A model generated the notes under the pieces. That model saw only the letters and a program-made list of their open reading frames with translations. It was not told the origin of the DNA and ran no database searches. Both the position numbers and the translations under genes were made by a program. From contig JANTQA010000023.1 of NCBI GenBank assembly GCA_027625915.1, positions 2,666,001-2,730,000 of the forward strand: a stretch of 64,000 nucleotides of DNA, in the 5' to 3' direction. This document shows positions 35,835 through 47,600 of this stretch, piece after piece (the first letter of the stretch is position 1; each line of letters starts with the position of its first letter). This stretch comes from Anaeramoeba flamelloides. Lineage: Eukaryota; Metamonada; Anaeramoebidae.

Positions 35835-36121
35835 GTTAGTTTCATTTTTTTACCAAGTACTTTTAACATTCAAGATCTATGAAAAAAAGAATATAGAATT
35901 AAGGTCAACGGTTCTTAATGAATTCCTCAGACATACTACAAATGCTCTTCTTTCATTTTGGTTGAGTGTATTAGGTCTTTTCCCCAAAGATACAAATAAG
36001 TAATTTTTACAAAAAAAGTTATTTTTCATTTTCTATGGACATTCCAGACTATGAAAATAATCGTAAAATCTGGATATGTGAATTAAAAAAAACTAATTTT
36101 AATAATATTTCCTTAATAAAA

Positions 36122-36518
36122 TTAAGCACTATTTTTTTCTGATTAATATTTTTCAAAATCTAGCGTTCTAACTTAATTAAATTAGCCACTGGGATAAATT
36201 TTTTTTTAGAATAAAAGCACTCTCAACTTTTGAATATCGAAAATATTTTTTGAAATTACTGTGCTCCTATTTATTTTTTTTTTTGAAAAATTGGGGTTGA
36301 GAAAAATTTTGAAATCAAAGAATTAGTTAATGTATTATATTAGAATATTTTTCCAGAGAGTTTATCTTTTTAGTTGAACTTTTTTTTTAATTTTATCATT
36401 TAAAAATAAAAAAAATCATTTGAAGATCAAATTAGTACCTTTTAATGAAAATAAAATTCCCATAATTTAGAATTTTTTTTAGTAAATGAGTTAACATAAG
36501 ATACTGTATATGAAAATC
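36122..36518 (+). repeat. ~390-bp dispersed element, copy 1
   Basis: Matches the reverse complement of 42932-43316 across its length, for example TTTTTTTCTGATTAATATTT, AAATCTAGCGTTCTAACTTA, AATTAGCCACTGGGATAAAT, TTGAAATTACTGTGCTC, TTCCAGAGAGTTTATCTTTT, TTTGAAGATCAAATTAGTACC and GTAAATGAGTTAA. Identity looks near 90%. No coding capacity and no obvious terminal inverted repeats. Confidence 0.88.
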
Positions 36519-36837
36519 TACATTATTTCAACTTTGAATTCAATAATTCTCGCAAAAAATGTTTTCAGGTAAAAGTTAAATAGAAACGACATATATTTTA
36601 ATTTTTTTGTATAGTTTATTAAATTTTTTTAATGGAAGATATATGATCAGTTTTCCATTTTTAGTGTTTTTTGGGTCGTAGGATATATACAAAAAAAATA
36701 ATAATATTTTTGATATTATTAGAAAAAAAATACATCATATCTATTATCCCTAGTGGGTAACAAATGATTTTTGAGTTTTGAACTATAAGTTCTCAATAGA
36801 GATTTAATCATTAGTGAGAGTGCTGTAGAGATATTAA

Positions 36838-37845
36838 CTTTTCCAGAATCTAAAAGAATAGAAAAGAATCAAATATATTTCTCTATTCTTTCAAATTCTG
36901 GAAAAGATAAAGGCGTTTTTTTCAATTCAAAATACTAGAGAAAAATCATAATTTTTTCTCTATTCTTGAAAATCTAACAAAAAGTTACTTCAAGTACCTA
37001 GTTTTTCCAGAATTAAAAAAAATGGAAAAAAATCATAAATTTTTCTCTATTATTTCAAATTCTGGAAAATATAAAGGCGTTTTTTTTTTTAATTTTTGAA
37101 ATGAATAGAAAATTTATTAAATTTTGGTTGTATTTCAAAAACTCAAAAAAAAAAACTAGAACACTTCAGAAATAAAATAGAAAACCTCAAAAAAACCTAG
37201 AACACTTCACAAATAAACAGAAAACTCAAGAATACCTAACGGTGTTTTTTTCAGGATTCAAAAGAATAGAGTAAAATCAAAGATATAACCCAATTCTTAT
37301 AAATTATGGAAAACCTAACGAGAAGAGCTGTCTAGTGTCGTAGGGTCGTAGGGTTGTAGAGTGCCTTAGAGTGTCACCGAGTGTATAGTGTCGTCAAGTG
37401 CCTAGATTTTCCAGAATTCAAAAGAATAGAGAAAAATTTTTGATTTTGCTCAATTCTTTTAAATTTTGGAAAAGCTAACGGCTTTTTTTTTTAAATTTTT
37501 TGAATAAACTCGAAATTTATTTAATTTTCAGTTTTTTTACAAAAGTAAAAAAAAAATATTTATTATGAAAATTAAGGGAAGTGTCCAGGTTTTTTTTTAT
37601 TTTTTTGATTAAACTAAAAATGTAGTTAATTTTTGGTTTATTCAAAAATTAAAAAACAACACAACCAAAGTGTCCGTCAAGTGCCTAGGTTTTGTTAATT
37701 TTTGAAATTAAAAGAAAATTTTGGAAATTTTCTTTTTATTTCTTAATTTAAAAAAAAGTTAACGCCAGTTTTCCAGGATTCAAAAGAATAGCGAAAAATC
37801 TATGATTTTACTCTATTCTTTTAAATTCTGGAAAACCTAACGGAA
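36838..37845. repeat. Large modular palindrome cluster with decamer array
   Basis: About 1 kb of type-A hairpins (36838-36907, 37003-37075, 37240-37320, 37408-37480, 37765-37845, and a partial one at 36910-36975) and type-B hairpins (37079-37150, 37482-37553, 37590-37660, 37692-37755). Separators are CCTAACGG, GTGCCTAGG-like words, or the decamer array at 37330-37405 in the opposite orientation to that at 11101 (GTAGAGTG, CTTAGAGTG, CACCGAGTG, CGTCAAGTG in ten-base steps). The last hairpin is the best kept: CCAGGATTCAAAAGAATAG against CTATTCTTTTAAATTCTGG. Confidence 0.85.
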
Positions 37846-38420
37846 AATCAAAAATAATAATAATATTTTCCCTTTTAAATCAATAAATAATTTTATAAGA
37901 GTCAAAATAAATGGTTACCCATTTGAAAGATATTGATTAAATTTAAAATACTTTTCAAATATATGATTATAGCCCCTTAAAGAGAAGCAAAAAAATTTTC
38001 AAATTTTTTACGATTCGACCGAAAAAAAATCTTACTCGAAAATTGAATTTTCCAACTTAAATTGAAAAATAGCTTTCAATAATAATTTTTCGATCGAAGA
38101 TCCTTTATTAACCAACAGTGTTTATTCTAAACATAGTAATTAAAAAAAAAAAAATTAACAAATATTTAATTTTATTTTTGAAAAATTTTTTTTATTATCG
38201 AAAGTTAAAAAGTGTCAAAAAATGTTTAAAAAAAAAATCAAAAGAATTAATTAGAACAGTAAAGAACCCAATTAAAAGAACAAATCAGAATAAAAACCAT
38301 ATACGGACCTAATAATCAAACTCTTCCTTTCAAATTTTGGATTGATTGGAAAGTTGAAGGTAAATCTTGAACAATTCTTTTTTGAATCAGACGAACAGAA
38401 AGAGAAATTTACCAAAATTT

Positions 38421-39359
38421 TTAATTTTCTTTTTGTTTATCTTTCTTTCTATGAAGATCTTGAGGCATGAATCTACTTAAAAGGCAAAGAGCATTAGCGC
38501 CTAAGTATTGACTTACTAATTGCATTATACATACGGACCAATGTTGATCAATGGAGTAAAACTTTCCAATACCATTTAGCATCATTTTAGCGACGATAAT
38601 TGGATCTTGTGCTGATGACATACTTTCCTTAAGAGACTCGAAGCCAGCACGTTTTAAGAATTCACTTTTCACAGGTCCGGTTTGAATATCAATAATATCG
38701 ATTCCAAACTTTCTTGCCCTTATTCCAAATGATTGTGCAAACATTGAAACAAAACTCTTTGCTGAAGAATACAGTTCAGTGTAAAGTCCCGTAGGTAAAT
38801 AGGAAGCTCCAGAGGAGGTAAACACGACTGCTGCCCTTTCATTTCCCTTTCTTTGAGTTTTCCATTTGTTTAGGAACCAATGGGAAACTGCAGCATATGC
38901 GACAACATTACAATTGAGCATGGTTTGAGCCTTTGACCATTCCACCTCTTCAAGTCTCCAAGGGACATTATAGCCTGCATTGTTGAACACCATAGAAATG
39001 TTGTAATCTCCAAATTCTCTTTCTAATGTTTCCGAAACAACACTACCGTCTTGCCCTAAGTCAATTGGCTGGACAATGAAGCTACCGTTGGGGTGTTTCT
39101 CAAGAAGCTTCTTTTTGGCAATTTCAAGCCTTTCTTCAGATCGGCTCACAAGAATGACTTTGATCCCCTGTGAAGCCAGTAAATCACAGACCGCAAATCC
39201 AACCCCAGTACTGGCTCCGGTGACCAGTGCATATTCACAGTTATATTTTTCTCGAACATTGGTAACTTTTCTTTTGTAGCGAAGATAGAATGTTGGTACA
39301 ATTTTGATTAGGATCGGAACCAGGATCAAAAATAATACTATACTAAGAAAAGAAAACAT
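38421..39359 (-). CDS. Membrane-anchored short-chain dehydrogenase/reductase
   Basis: Single exon, 312 residues from the first ATG (39359); the frame is open further upstream to about 39437 but without an ATG. N-terminal membrane helix at residues 2-22, then a Rossmann fold with the nucleotide motif TGASTGVG (47-54), FNNAG (125-129), an Asn in LNCNVVAY (about 151), a Ser in FTSSGAS (about 183), and the catalytic pair Y197/K201 in YSSAK. The order and the N-terminal anchor resemble ER enzymes of the 17-beta-hydroxysteroid dehydrogenase 12 / very-long-chain 3-oxoacyl-CoA reductase type and their DHRS/HSDL relatives; these reduce 3-oxo-acyl-CoA or steroid ketones using NADPH. The position of Arg after the second strand (VSRSEERL) fits NADPH use. 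No Lys-Lys ER signal at the very end, but the tail is Lys-rich (HRKKDKQKEN). Substrate cannot be told. Confidence 0.88.
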   Translation of the reverse strand: MFSFLSIVLFLILVPILIKIVPTFYLRYKRKVTNVREKYNCEYALVTGASTGVGFAVCDLLASQGIKVILVSRSEERLEIAKKKLLEKHPNGSFIVQPIDLGQDGSVVSETLEREFGDYNISMVFNNAGYNVPWRLEEVEWSKAQTMLNCNVVAYAAVSHWFLNKWKTQRKGNERAAVVFTSSGASYLPTGLYTELYSSAKSFVSMFAQSFGIRARKFGIDIIDIQTGPVKSEFLKRAGFESLKESMSSAQDPIIVAKMMLNGIGKFYSIDQHWSVCIMQLVSQYLGANALCLLSRFMPQDLHRKKDKQKEN

Positions 39360-40129
39360 TTGAAGGATTGTAATAATAAAAAAATAAATTATTCTCTTTT
39401 TATTTTTTTTTAAAAAGTAAATTATTTTATTTTTCAAATTTCGACAAAACTATCAATTTTTTTTTTTGGTTTTTTGATAAATCTGAAGAAAAAAACAAAA
39501 TCAATAAGAAAATCCAGAGACGAGTTTCTGTCTTATGTTAAAAAATTTAAATTTGTACCTGACTTGAAAATCATTTTTAAAAATGCCAAAGGAAAAGTTT
39601 TTTCTATTTTGACCTCAATAAACTGAAAAACAAAAAGTTTATTTGTTTAACAGGATTACAAATCCACACATTTATTATTCAAATAATTGAATATATTTTT
39701 TTTTCATAATGTTTTTAATTTTACTTCAATTGGAAATTTATGTCTGTGGTTTAATGACGTTTGATATTAAAGTCTTTAAAAATGTCAACTAGACAACAAA
39801 AAATTGAACAGATAATTAAAAAAATGAAAAAATTACCATTTTCCAGACAACCATATATAACCTAGAAATATAGGTAATTTCGAATACTTTGAAAGATACG
39901 ACATTTCTTTTCTTTCGAAAAATTATTTGTCCACCACATTTTAGATAATTCCAAGTTTACGATTTTTTTCCAACCAATTAATTTTCAGAAACTAGGCTGA
40001 GGATTGTGTACTTTCGAAACCAATATTTCACTTTAAACTTTAATGTTTATTAAACTTTTTAATTTTTGAAAGTAACTTTTTCAAGAATTCTATTAAAAGG
40101 TTTGTAAACAAAAAAAATCTTACATTATT

Positions 40130-40990
40130 GTTATACTCATGTGTTCAGAAAAGTTTACTCTTGTTACAAAATAAAAAGTTGTGTTTCTTATTTGGTAGAA
40201 GAAATTTTTATTAGTCGATCACCGAAACTAAAAATGAACCATAGTTAAAAGTGGAATTGATTTCATATAAAAAAAGTAATTCTTCCTAAGAAGGATTAAA
40301 TGTTAAAATTTCTCTCAGAAAATAGAGTTAAATTATTCATAACAATTTACCGTTTTGGAAAAAAAGTTCAACACAGCTTTTAATTAGGATCATTACTTAA
40401 AATGAAAAGTAAAATCAAAAATAAGAAGAAACCAATTAACTTGAAATAATAACCCATTATATTATTTTCAATCAACCCAGCAAATACAATTTAAATCTAT
40501 TAGATTTATCGAAATTGTTGGTGTGGTTTTCGAGATCTCAAAAATAGTCAATTTTTTCAACAATTTTTTAATAATTGATCAATCAAAGAAAATATGCCAT
40601 ACAAAAAGATAATATTAAAAAAACTGTTATTGTGGTGAATCCTTCATTTTGTCTTTATTTATTTATTTATTCTTTTTTTCATTGATCTTACTTTTCATTT
40701 TCAGTAATGTTCCCTATTAAAAACTGAGTTGAACTTTTTTTCCAGTTTCACTTTTTTTCCGCAACCGTTATCATATATAAAACAAAAAACAAAATGAGAT
40801 AACTACAAAAAATTTAGACAACTTGTATTCTTAATTTAAAATTTACTCAAGACTTTAATGAATTAACATTCAAAATTGATTTCGTTTGAAATACTATTGT
40901 ATATTGAATTAGATTTTATATTGGAACAAGAAGAAAAAAAAAGTATTAATTTTGATTTTACACTTAGATTATAGGTTTTTTAGAACGAAT
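40130..40990. mobile_element. 490-bp-type element interrupted by a MITE
   Basis: Left part (40130-40349) and right part (40770-40990) match, in order, the uninterrupted copy at 41285-41775: TTACAAAATAAAAAGTTGTG versus TTCAAAATAAAAAGTGTG, TCTCAGAAAATAGAGTTAAA versus TCTCAAAAAATAGAGTAAAT, CAAAATTGATTTCG versus CAAAATTGATTTGG, GGAACAAGAAGAAAAAAAAA versus GGTACAAGAAGAAAAAAAAA. The 420 bp between are the MITE described at 40350. Confidence 0.8.
40350..40768. mobile_element. MITE-like element with GGAAAAAAAGTTCAACAC ends, copy 2 (nested)
   Basis: Left end CCGTTTTGGAAAAAAAGTTC, right end GAACTTTTTTTCCAG followed by a second TTTCACTTTTTTTCCGC block. Interior collinear with 18892-19296. The hexamer ACCGTT lies directly on both sides, compatible with a target duplication. 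It interrupts the older element 40130-40990. Confidence 0.85.
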
Positions 40991-41284
40991 TTCTTTGATT
41001 AAATTTTTTTAGAAGAAAAAAATTTGCACTTTTTTAGAATTATCCATATACCAACCTAAAGATCTTGAATAAAATTATAATACTCGAGTCCACAAAAACC
41101 TATTAAGAACCCAAAAAAATAACAAATTTTTTGATTTTTTTAAATTCTAAGATTTATTAAAAAATTATTTGATTAAGAATCGAAATACTTATTTACTAGT
41201 TCTCATTACATTAAACTACTTTTATTTTCAATATTTTCCAATCCATGAATAGCAATTCTATAAATAAACTCTTTGGTTAATTAT

Positions 41285-41775
41285 ATCAGGGATTACTGTA
41301 GTCAAAATAAAGCGTGCAAAAAAAAATTAATGCTTGTTTCAAAATAAAAAGTGTGTTTTTTTGTTATAGAAGATCAATACATTAACCAATCAAAGAAACC
41401 AATAATAAACACCAATTAAATATAGTATAAGTTTCTTAAAGTTCTATTATTTTAAAAAAATTCAAAAAATGAAGGATCAAATTGCAAAATTTATCTCAAA
41501 AAATAGAGTAAATTTTTTCAAGAAAATTTTTATCTCACCAAAAAAAAACAAAAAAATTCAAAAAAACTGAGAACATTATAGATTATTTTCAACTATTAGC
41601 ATGAATCATTTAATTTTTACGACAAATAACCATACCATTACTTTCAAAATTGATTTGGGCTCAGGTATACTGTTTGGTAGAAGATTGGATGTTGCCTTGG
41701 TACAAGAAGAAAAAAAAAAGCACGGATAATAATTTGAAACAAGGATTATAGTCTTTGTGCACGCATTTTTTTGAT
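41285..41775. mobile_element. 490-bp inverted-repeat element, uninterrupted copy
   Basis: Left end contains GCGTGCAAAAAAAAATTAAT and GCTTGTTTCAAAATAAA; right end contains TTTGAAACAAGGATTATAG and TTTGTGCACGCATTTTTTTG, its imperfect inverse. No coding capacity. Copies: 40130-40990 (interrupted) and about 21110-21240 (partial). Confidence 0.75.
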
Positions 41776-42931
41776 TACTTTCGTATCCTCAAAAAACTTA
41801 TCGAATTTAATAGAAAAATCAAAAAGCTTTTACGATATCTTACAATTAGAAAATAAAAGTAAATATCACTCTACTACAATACCAAACTTACTTTTAATTC
41901 TATTTTACAATAAGAATTATTATTTTTAAAAAATTTTTTTATCATTTCTTTCATTTTATAAATGTTCAAAATCCAACATAAACTTTGTTTCTATTAAAAT
42001 GTGCCCAGTATTATTGGAGAAATTATACATATTCGTAGATTTAAATTTATTATTCCTTACAAAACAAATTTTTTATTACTAGATCTTTATCATTTTCTCT
42101 CATTTAGTAAATTTTTTTTTGTTTGTTTTTTGATTCTTATTATTTTTTTTCTTATATTTTTCTTTTTATAATTTTTGATAAAAAGTAAATTTGAAAAAAA
42201 AAAAATGTTTGAAACTTTAAATTAACATAAATAAAATGATTTTTTTTAATTTATTATAAAATTCATAAATTGACAATTAAATTATATATTTGTAATTAAT
42301 TTTTATTTCCCAAAGAAATTGAAGAAATTTTGAACCAGACTTCAAATGAAAAGTTCCCAAAATTTCTTTAAATTTTTTTTTTTTCAAAATTCAAGGTTTG
42401 TTCAAGTATTATTTTTAAGAATATGAACTCTAATCGGAAGTGTATTATTGATCATCTTTCTAAACATTCGTAGTCTGGTTGATTCTTAAAAAGATTTGAA
42501 TTTATCATTTTTTGCTGGGGATACTTTGAGTGAAATGGTTTTTTTTTCAATATTTGATTATCTATATTTAGAACTTGCAAAAGTAACTATTTTTATCAAT
42601 TTTTAATCTCAAATTTTTACTTAACAATCATGTTCACAAGAATATCTAACTTTTGATTATTGTTGTAAAATTTTGATAAAACTAGTTGTATTTTAAATAT
42701 CAACTAAATTTCATAATATATGGCCCATTTCTATTTTATTTTTTTTAACTTTTTTTTATATATACCAACAACATAAAAAACACTAAAAATGGACAACTGA
42801 AAAAATTCCTTCCAATAAAAACATTAAAAAACTTAATATAAAAATAAAAATAAATAAAGTTTCTATTTAACTTTTTCTTGAAAACATTTTTTACCAAAAT
42901 CATCGAATTAAAACTTGAAATTTTATATAGT

Positions 42932-43316
42932 TTTATATACAATATCTTATTTTAACTCATTTACTCAAACAAATTCTTTTTTATGGGAATTTTATTACCA
43001 CAAAAGGTACTAATTTGGTCTTCAAATGTTTTTTTTTTAGATTTTAAAGTGTAAAATTAAAAAAAAAGTTACCAAAAAAAGATAAACTCTCTGGAAAAAT
43101 ATTCTAATTTAATATATTAACCAATTCTTTGATTTCAAAATTTTTCTCAACACCAATTTTTCAAAAAAAAAATAAAAAAGAGCACAGTAATTTCAAAAAA
43201 TATTTTCGATATTCAAAAGTTGAGAGTGTTTTTATTCGAAAAAAATTTATCCCAGTGGCTAATTTAATTAAGTTAGAACGCTAGATTTTGAAAAATATTA
43301 ATCAGAAAAAAATAAT
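42932..43316 (-). repeat. ~390-bp dispersed element, copy 2
   Basis: Reverse complement of 36122-36518 (see there). Contains GGTACTAATTTGGTCTTCAA, AAGATAAACTCTCTGGAAAA, GAGCACAGTAATTTCAAAAA and AAGTTAGAACGCTAGATTTT. Confidence 0.88.
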
Positions 43317-43944
43317 ACTTTTTTAAATTAACAACATATTATTATTAGACAAAAAATAAATATTTCTAATATATGGAACTGAACATTTAACAAGTAATTT
43401 TTATATTTTAATAGATAACTTCAATTTATAAAATTATTTATTTTCAAAATTTGATTTTTAATGGGCTAATGATCTTGAAATAGAGTTTATGTCTAAATTT
43501 TGAAAATAATTTATTAAACTATTACCTCAACGTTATTATTTTTTTAAAAAGATTGAATTTTTTTAGCTACTAATACACATTTCAAGACAAATTCAAGAAA
43601 TTTATTTTTCAACTTTGCAATCTCTATATTGATGAATAATTCTTTAAATTCGTTTTGGAATAAAGATTTTTTTGAAAGTCTATACTTTTTTGGCTAATTT
43701 ATAGATCATTTTTAATTGATAAGATCGACAAATAGTACTACTTTACTAATGGAATTTTTTGATCCATTTAATTTATGGACACTTATAAGATTTCCACTCA
43801 TTATGTACATACGTTGATTTTAGACTTCTTTGAGAGGTAGAAATTAATCCCTTAAAATGGATAAAATATCAGCTGATTATCTGTTTTCCATTCAGAAAAA
43901 TGTCCGATAATTTTGATTTCATAATTTGAGCGAAAATATCTTAC

Positions 43945-44401
43945 TGTTGAGAGAAAAATGTTGGAGATAGAAAAAGGGTTGGAAACCATTTTTAATTGGT
44001 AACATTAGTAAAATTGAAAATCAAATTCTATTGATAACTAATTGAATTTTATTTAAATCCAGGTTTAAATGTGTTACAAGTTCATTAATCTGTGGTGTGT
44101 GTAGAATATTCATTTGGATGGTTGGTAACTAAAGTAGATCATGCTATTTTAACAATTATCCAAGTTGTAGTCAAGTTTATTATTAATTCTGAAAATGGTA
44201 ATTTTTAAACTTGCTTGAGATTATAAGAGATAAGGTTTTGAAAAAGTAGATTTACATTAATCCTTATTCTAATAAGTAGATTATTTTTATTTTATTTAGT
44301 TATTTCACAAACGATTGAAATTAAAAATCATTTTCAGTAAGGTTTCCAATTAAAATTGTGTTCCAACTATTTTTCTCTTTCCAACATTTTTCTCTCAACA
44401 G
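43945..44401. mobile_element. MITE-like element with CTGTTGAGAGAAAAATGTTGGA ends, copy 2
   Basis: About 457 bp. Ends CTGTTGAGAGAAAAATGTTG and CAACATTTTTCTCTCAACAG are perfect inverse of each other over 20 bases, cleaner than in copy 1. Ends 200 bp before the receptor kinase start codon. Confidence 0.92.
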
Positions 44402-44602
44402 TTAATATAAAAAAATGTTCTCTTTTATCTTTAAAAAAGGACAACATAAAAAGTGGTCGAAATTACAATCTCTCGAGTTAAAAAACTCCATTTAGCAAAA
44501 AAAGAAAGTCCAAAAAGGTAATAAAACTTTTTTCCCTTTCTTCTTCAAATCCCGTTCAGAGGGGGTAACCATAATCTTTTGAAATGCTTTTATCGATAGA
44601 CA

Positions 44603-47600
44603 ATGGGAAGTCTGATCACATGTACAATATATTTGTTTTTCGAAACATTTTTTACAAAATTGCTTCTTTTGATGATTTCAACAAATTATCTTCTTTTTCT
44701 TTTCTTTTTACAAGCAATATTCTTCTCAAATGTTCTTTCACAAAGCATTAACCAAAAACCACATTTTTCAAAAACAAGTTTTCTCATTCGTGGTAATGCT
44801 GAAGAAAACAAAAATTATCATGATTTAAAGGTACAACATCCAAGAATAAGAGAAGATGGTTCAATTATAAACAAAAGCCCACCTCAGCAGCAAATTAGTT
44901 CGCAGGCAATTTCTTCAACAAAAGACTTTAAACCAATTTCCGATCAAAAAACAACCAGCAAAAAGACATCAAAAAGAAATAATCAAAACAATCAAGAAAA
45001 AGACAAAGACATAGACATAATTGTTGATCCTCTAATTTATTCTTCGTATTTTGCAGGTTCGAATCATGACTACATCAATTCATTTTCTGTTGGAGCAAGC
45101 ACTGATTCTTACACCTTTGTTCTTGTTGGCCAAACCAACTCGAAAGACTTTCCTAAAAAGAACCAGATTAGCAATGTTGCTCCACCGATCCGCGATCTCG
45201 ACTACATCACATTCATTACCAGATTTGATTCTAATGGTAACATCATTTTTTCCACTTATTTTGGTGGCTCTTCAGAGAAGAAAAAGGGATCTTCCTATGT
45301 GAACATATCCCCCCAATTTAGTTTTCGTGATTCAAATGGCAGATTTTGGATTTCTGGGGATGTAATCTTTCTGTTTTTCTATTTTTCTATTTTTTTCTTT
45401 ATTGTGAGAGGAAAATTCCTTTTTGGGGTTAATGCATTGTTACTCAACAGAAAAAGAATTGAAAACAAAAATCACAAAAAACACATTTTTATTTACAGCT
45501 TGAGGGATCAATACTCTACAAAAACAGGAAAAAATTTTCAAATATGTTATTGGTGATATTCTCTGATTACAAATTTTGTAGATGCTAAGGGTAAAAAAAA
45601 TTCTGATCGATCTAAGAAACCGAGAAAAGAAAAGAATATTTTTTTTGTGAGATCAATTTTTTTTTTCCTTTTTTTTAGAAAAAGAAAATCTTTAAATTCA
45701 TTTGATATGTGACATTATATAACATTTTAACCATTTTTATTACCATTTCCACCATTACTATACAATAAAAAGTCTTTGTTACCAGGAATAATAATATAAA
45801 GATTTTGATTTCTTTCTTGAGATAATTTTTTTGGTTAACCAAAAAAAATGATTTATTCAACCGAATTAAAAAATAATTGTATTGTTTTAAGAAAGGTAGT
45901 TATAACAATTTAAGTTTTAAAGCCATTTACAAATATTACTAAGAAATTGGGTTTTTGTTCAAAGATGAAAATAGATTTTTCATAATAAAATTTTCTTGAA
46001 GGTATTTGGGAATTTAGTAATTTTTTCCTCAAAATTCAAAATCAATTTTTTATGGTCAAAATAATTTAAATTGTTATAAGAATTCTTGTGAATAATACCA
46101 AACATTTTCTTAAAAAATTTTTCTTAAAATTGAGAATTTTTTTGCAATTTTTTTTCATTTTTGAAAAACTAGAAAACAACTTTTTTTTGAATATAATAAA
46201 TAAATATTTTTGCTTAATAGATCTCAATTTCATTGAGAAACTTTTGTTAAAATTCTACCAAATTTTGATTTATTAAATCACCTATACCTCAATTAGTTTT
46301 ATTGTATGAAATTTGAATTGAAATATTAAATCATAAAAAATAATAACCAAAATTAAAAATTTTTCTTTCAAAATCAAGGTTTTCCCAACATAAAACGAAA
46401 AAATATGGTTTCACCATTTTTAAGAATTAACTTAATTTTTAATAAAAATAATAGGCCACTTTTTTTTCTTTTTTTATATTGGAAATAACTCGATTATGGA
46501 TTTCAAAAAATAGACTTAAAATTAATAAATTGTTTAAATGAAGCTAACTCGTCCATTTCATAAACCCAAACACTAATTACAAAAAACAATTTTTTTAAAG
46601 ATCTTTACAAGATTTCATTTTATTTTTAAAAAATACTACTCCTTTTACGACTACGTTTGCAATTGAAATTTTATGTATCAGTGTATTTTAAAGAGGTTTT
46701 GGTGGTTGGTAAATCTCACAAATTTTTATTAAGTGAGATCTAAGAAGCAAAAATTCAATTTTTCCTAAAATTGTCTGAATTTTTTAGAATCTTATTTCAA
46801 AATGACAAAGAACGTTGGTAAAAAACGACTTTTTGAAAAAATGACCTTCTATGTCATTTTTTAAAACCCTTACACATTGTTGGGGATTTTCTTTTATTTA
46901 TTTTTGATTTGTGAGTTAGGTTGAGAAGGGTTTAAAAAATGACTAAGGGCCTAAAAGGAGAAAAGTGAAAACTTTTTGATGAAAAAGTCTGTTTTTTTTT
47001 TTTTTTTTTTTATTGAGGAGGAAGTGTAGATTACACTCTAAGTGCCCTTTTACTTAAATTCCCTTTCAGAAATTTAAGCGTAAAATCATAGATTTCACGA
47101 TTATTAATTAACGAAAATAATTTTAAGCTATCATAATTTAAAATTATTTCATTTAAATTTAATTCTTTTAACTTTTTCAGAAAAATTAATCTATCTTTTT
47201 TATAGGAAGGACATACCCATAAAAAGTGATCAATATTTTCTATTATTTCCTTATGTTCATATTTTAAACATAAAGGACAAAATTTATTTGAATTTTTATT
47301 TATTACATAATAATATCTATTTAAGCAGTTGGTAAATGTTCTGAATTTTATAATTGTTGAAATTGATGGATAACTTAGATATCTTTGATTAATAAATAAT
47401 TTTTTTTGGTTTTTAATTATTGCGAAATATTTTTGTACCTTCCAACTGGTAGAATTCAACAACTCATTATAATTATAATTATAAATTTCCTTTTTAAGAA
47501 GGTTTAAACTCTCCAACTTCCAGTTAATTTTATTGTTTATTCTTTGATTAAATTTTATTAATTTTTTCTGATAGGGTAGAGATAATTCTTTTAATTTATT

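Larger units (their letters stand above)
33636..38420. other. Intergenic between the LIM-WH2 gene and the dehydrogenase
   Basis: The LIM-WH2 promoter should lie near 33636. No exon is evident; short open frames here look like AT-rich noise. Major repeats: MITE-like element 35381-35834, dispersed element 36122-36518, and the largest modular palindrome cluster, 36838-37845. Confidence 0.7.
39360..44602. other. Intergenic, shared upstream region of the dehydrogenase and receptor kinase genes
   Basis: The two genes diverge, so both promoters lie in this 5.2-kb stretch. No exon is evident. Nested repeats fill 40130-40990, another copy of the outer element lies at 41285-41775, then 42932-43316 and 43945-44401. 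The receptor-side promoter is probably in the 200 bp between 44401 and 44603. Confidence 0.7.

Noticed and set aside
36838-37845. CRISPR-like array
   Set aside because: The repeats are palindromes of two types with no unique spacers of constant length, no cas genes are near, and the genome is eukaryotic.
39360-39437. Longer N-terminus for the dehydrogenase
   Set aside because: The extension begins with TTG, not ATG; the first ATG at 39359 gives a normal membrane-anchored start.
45362-45556. C-terminal end of a secreted SBBP protein
   Set aside because: It is translation into the intron beyond donor GTAATC; the SBBP repeat is completed by the exon at 49289.
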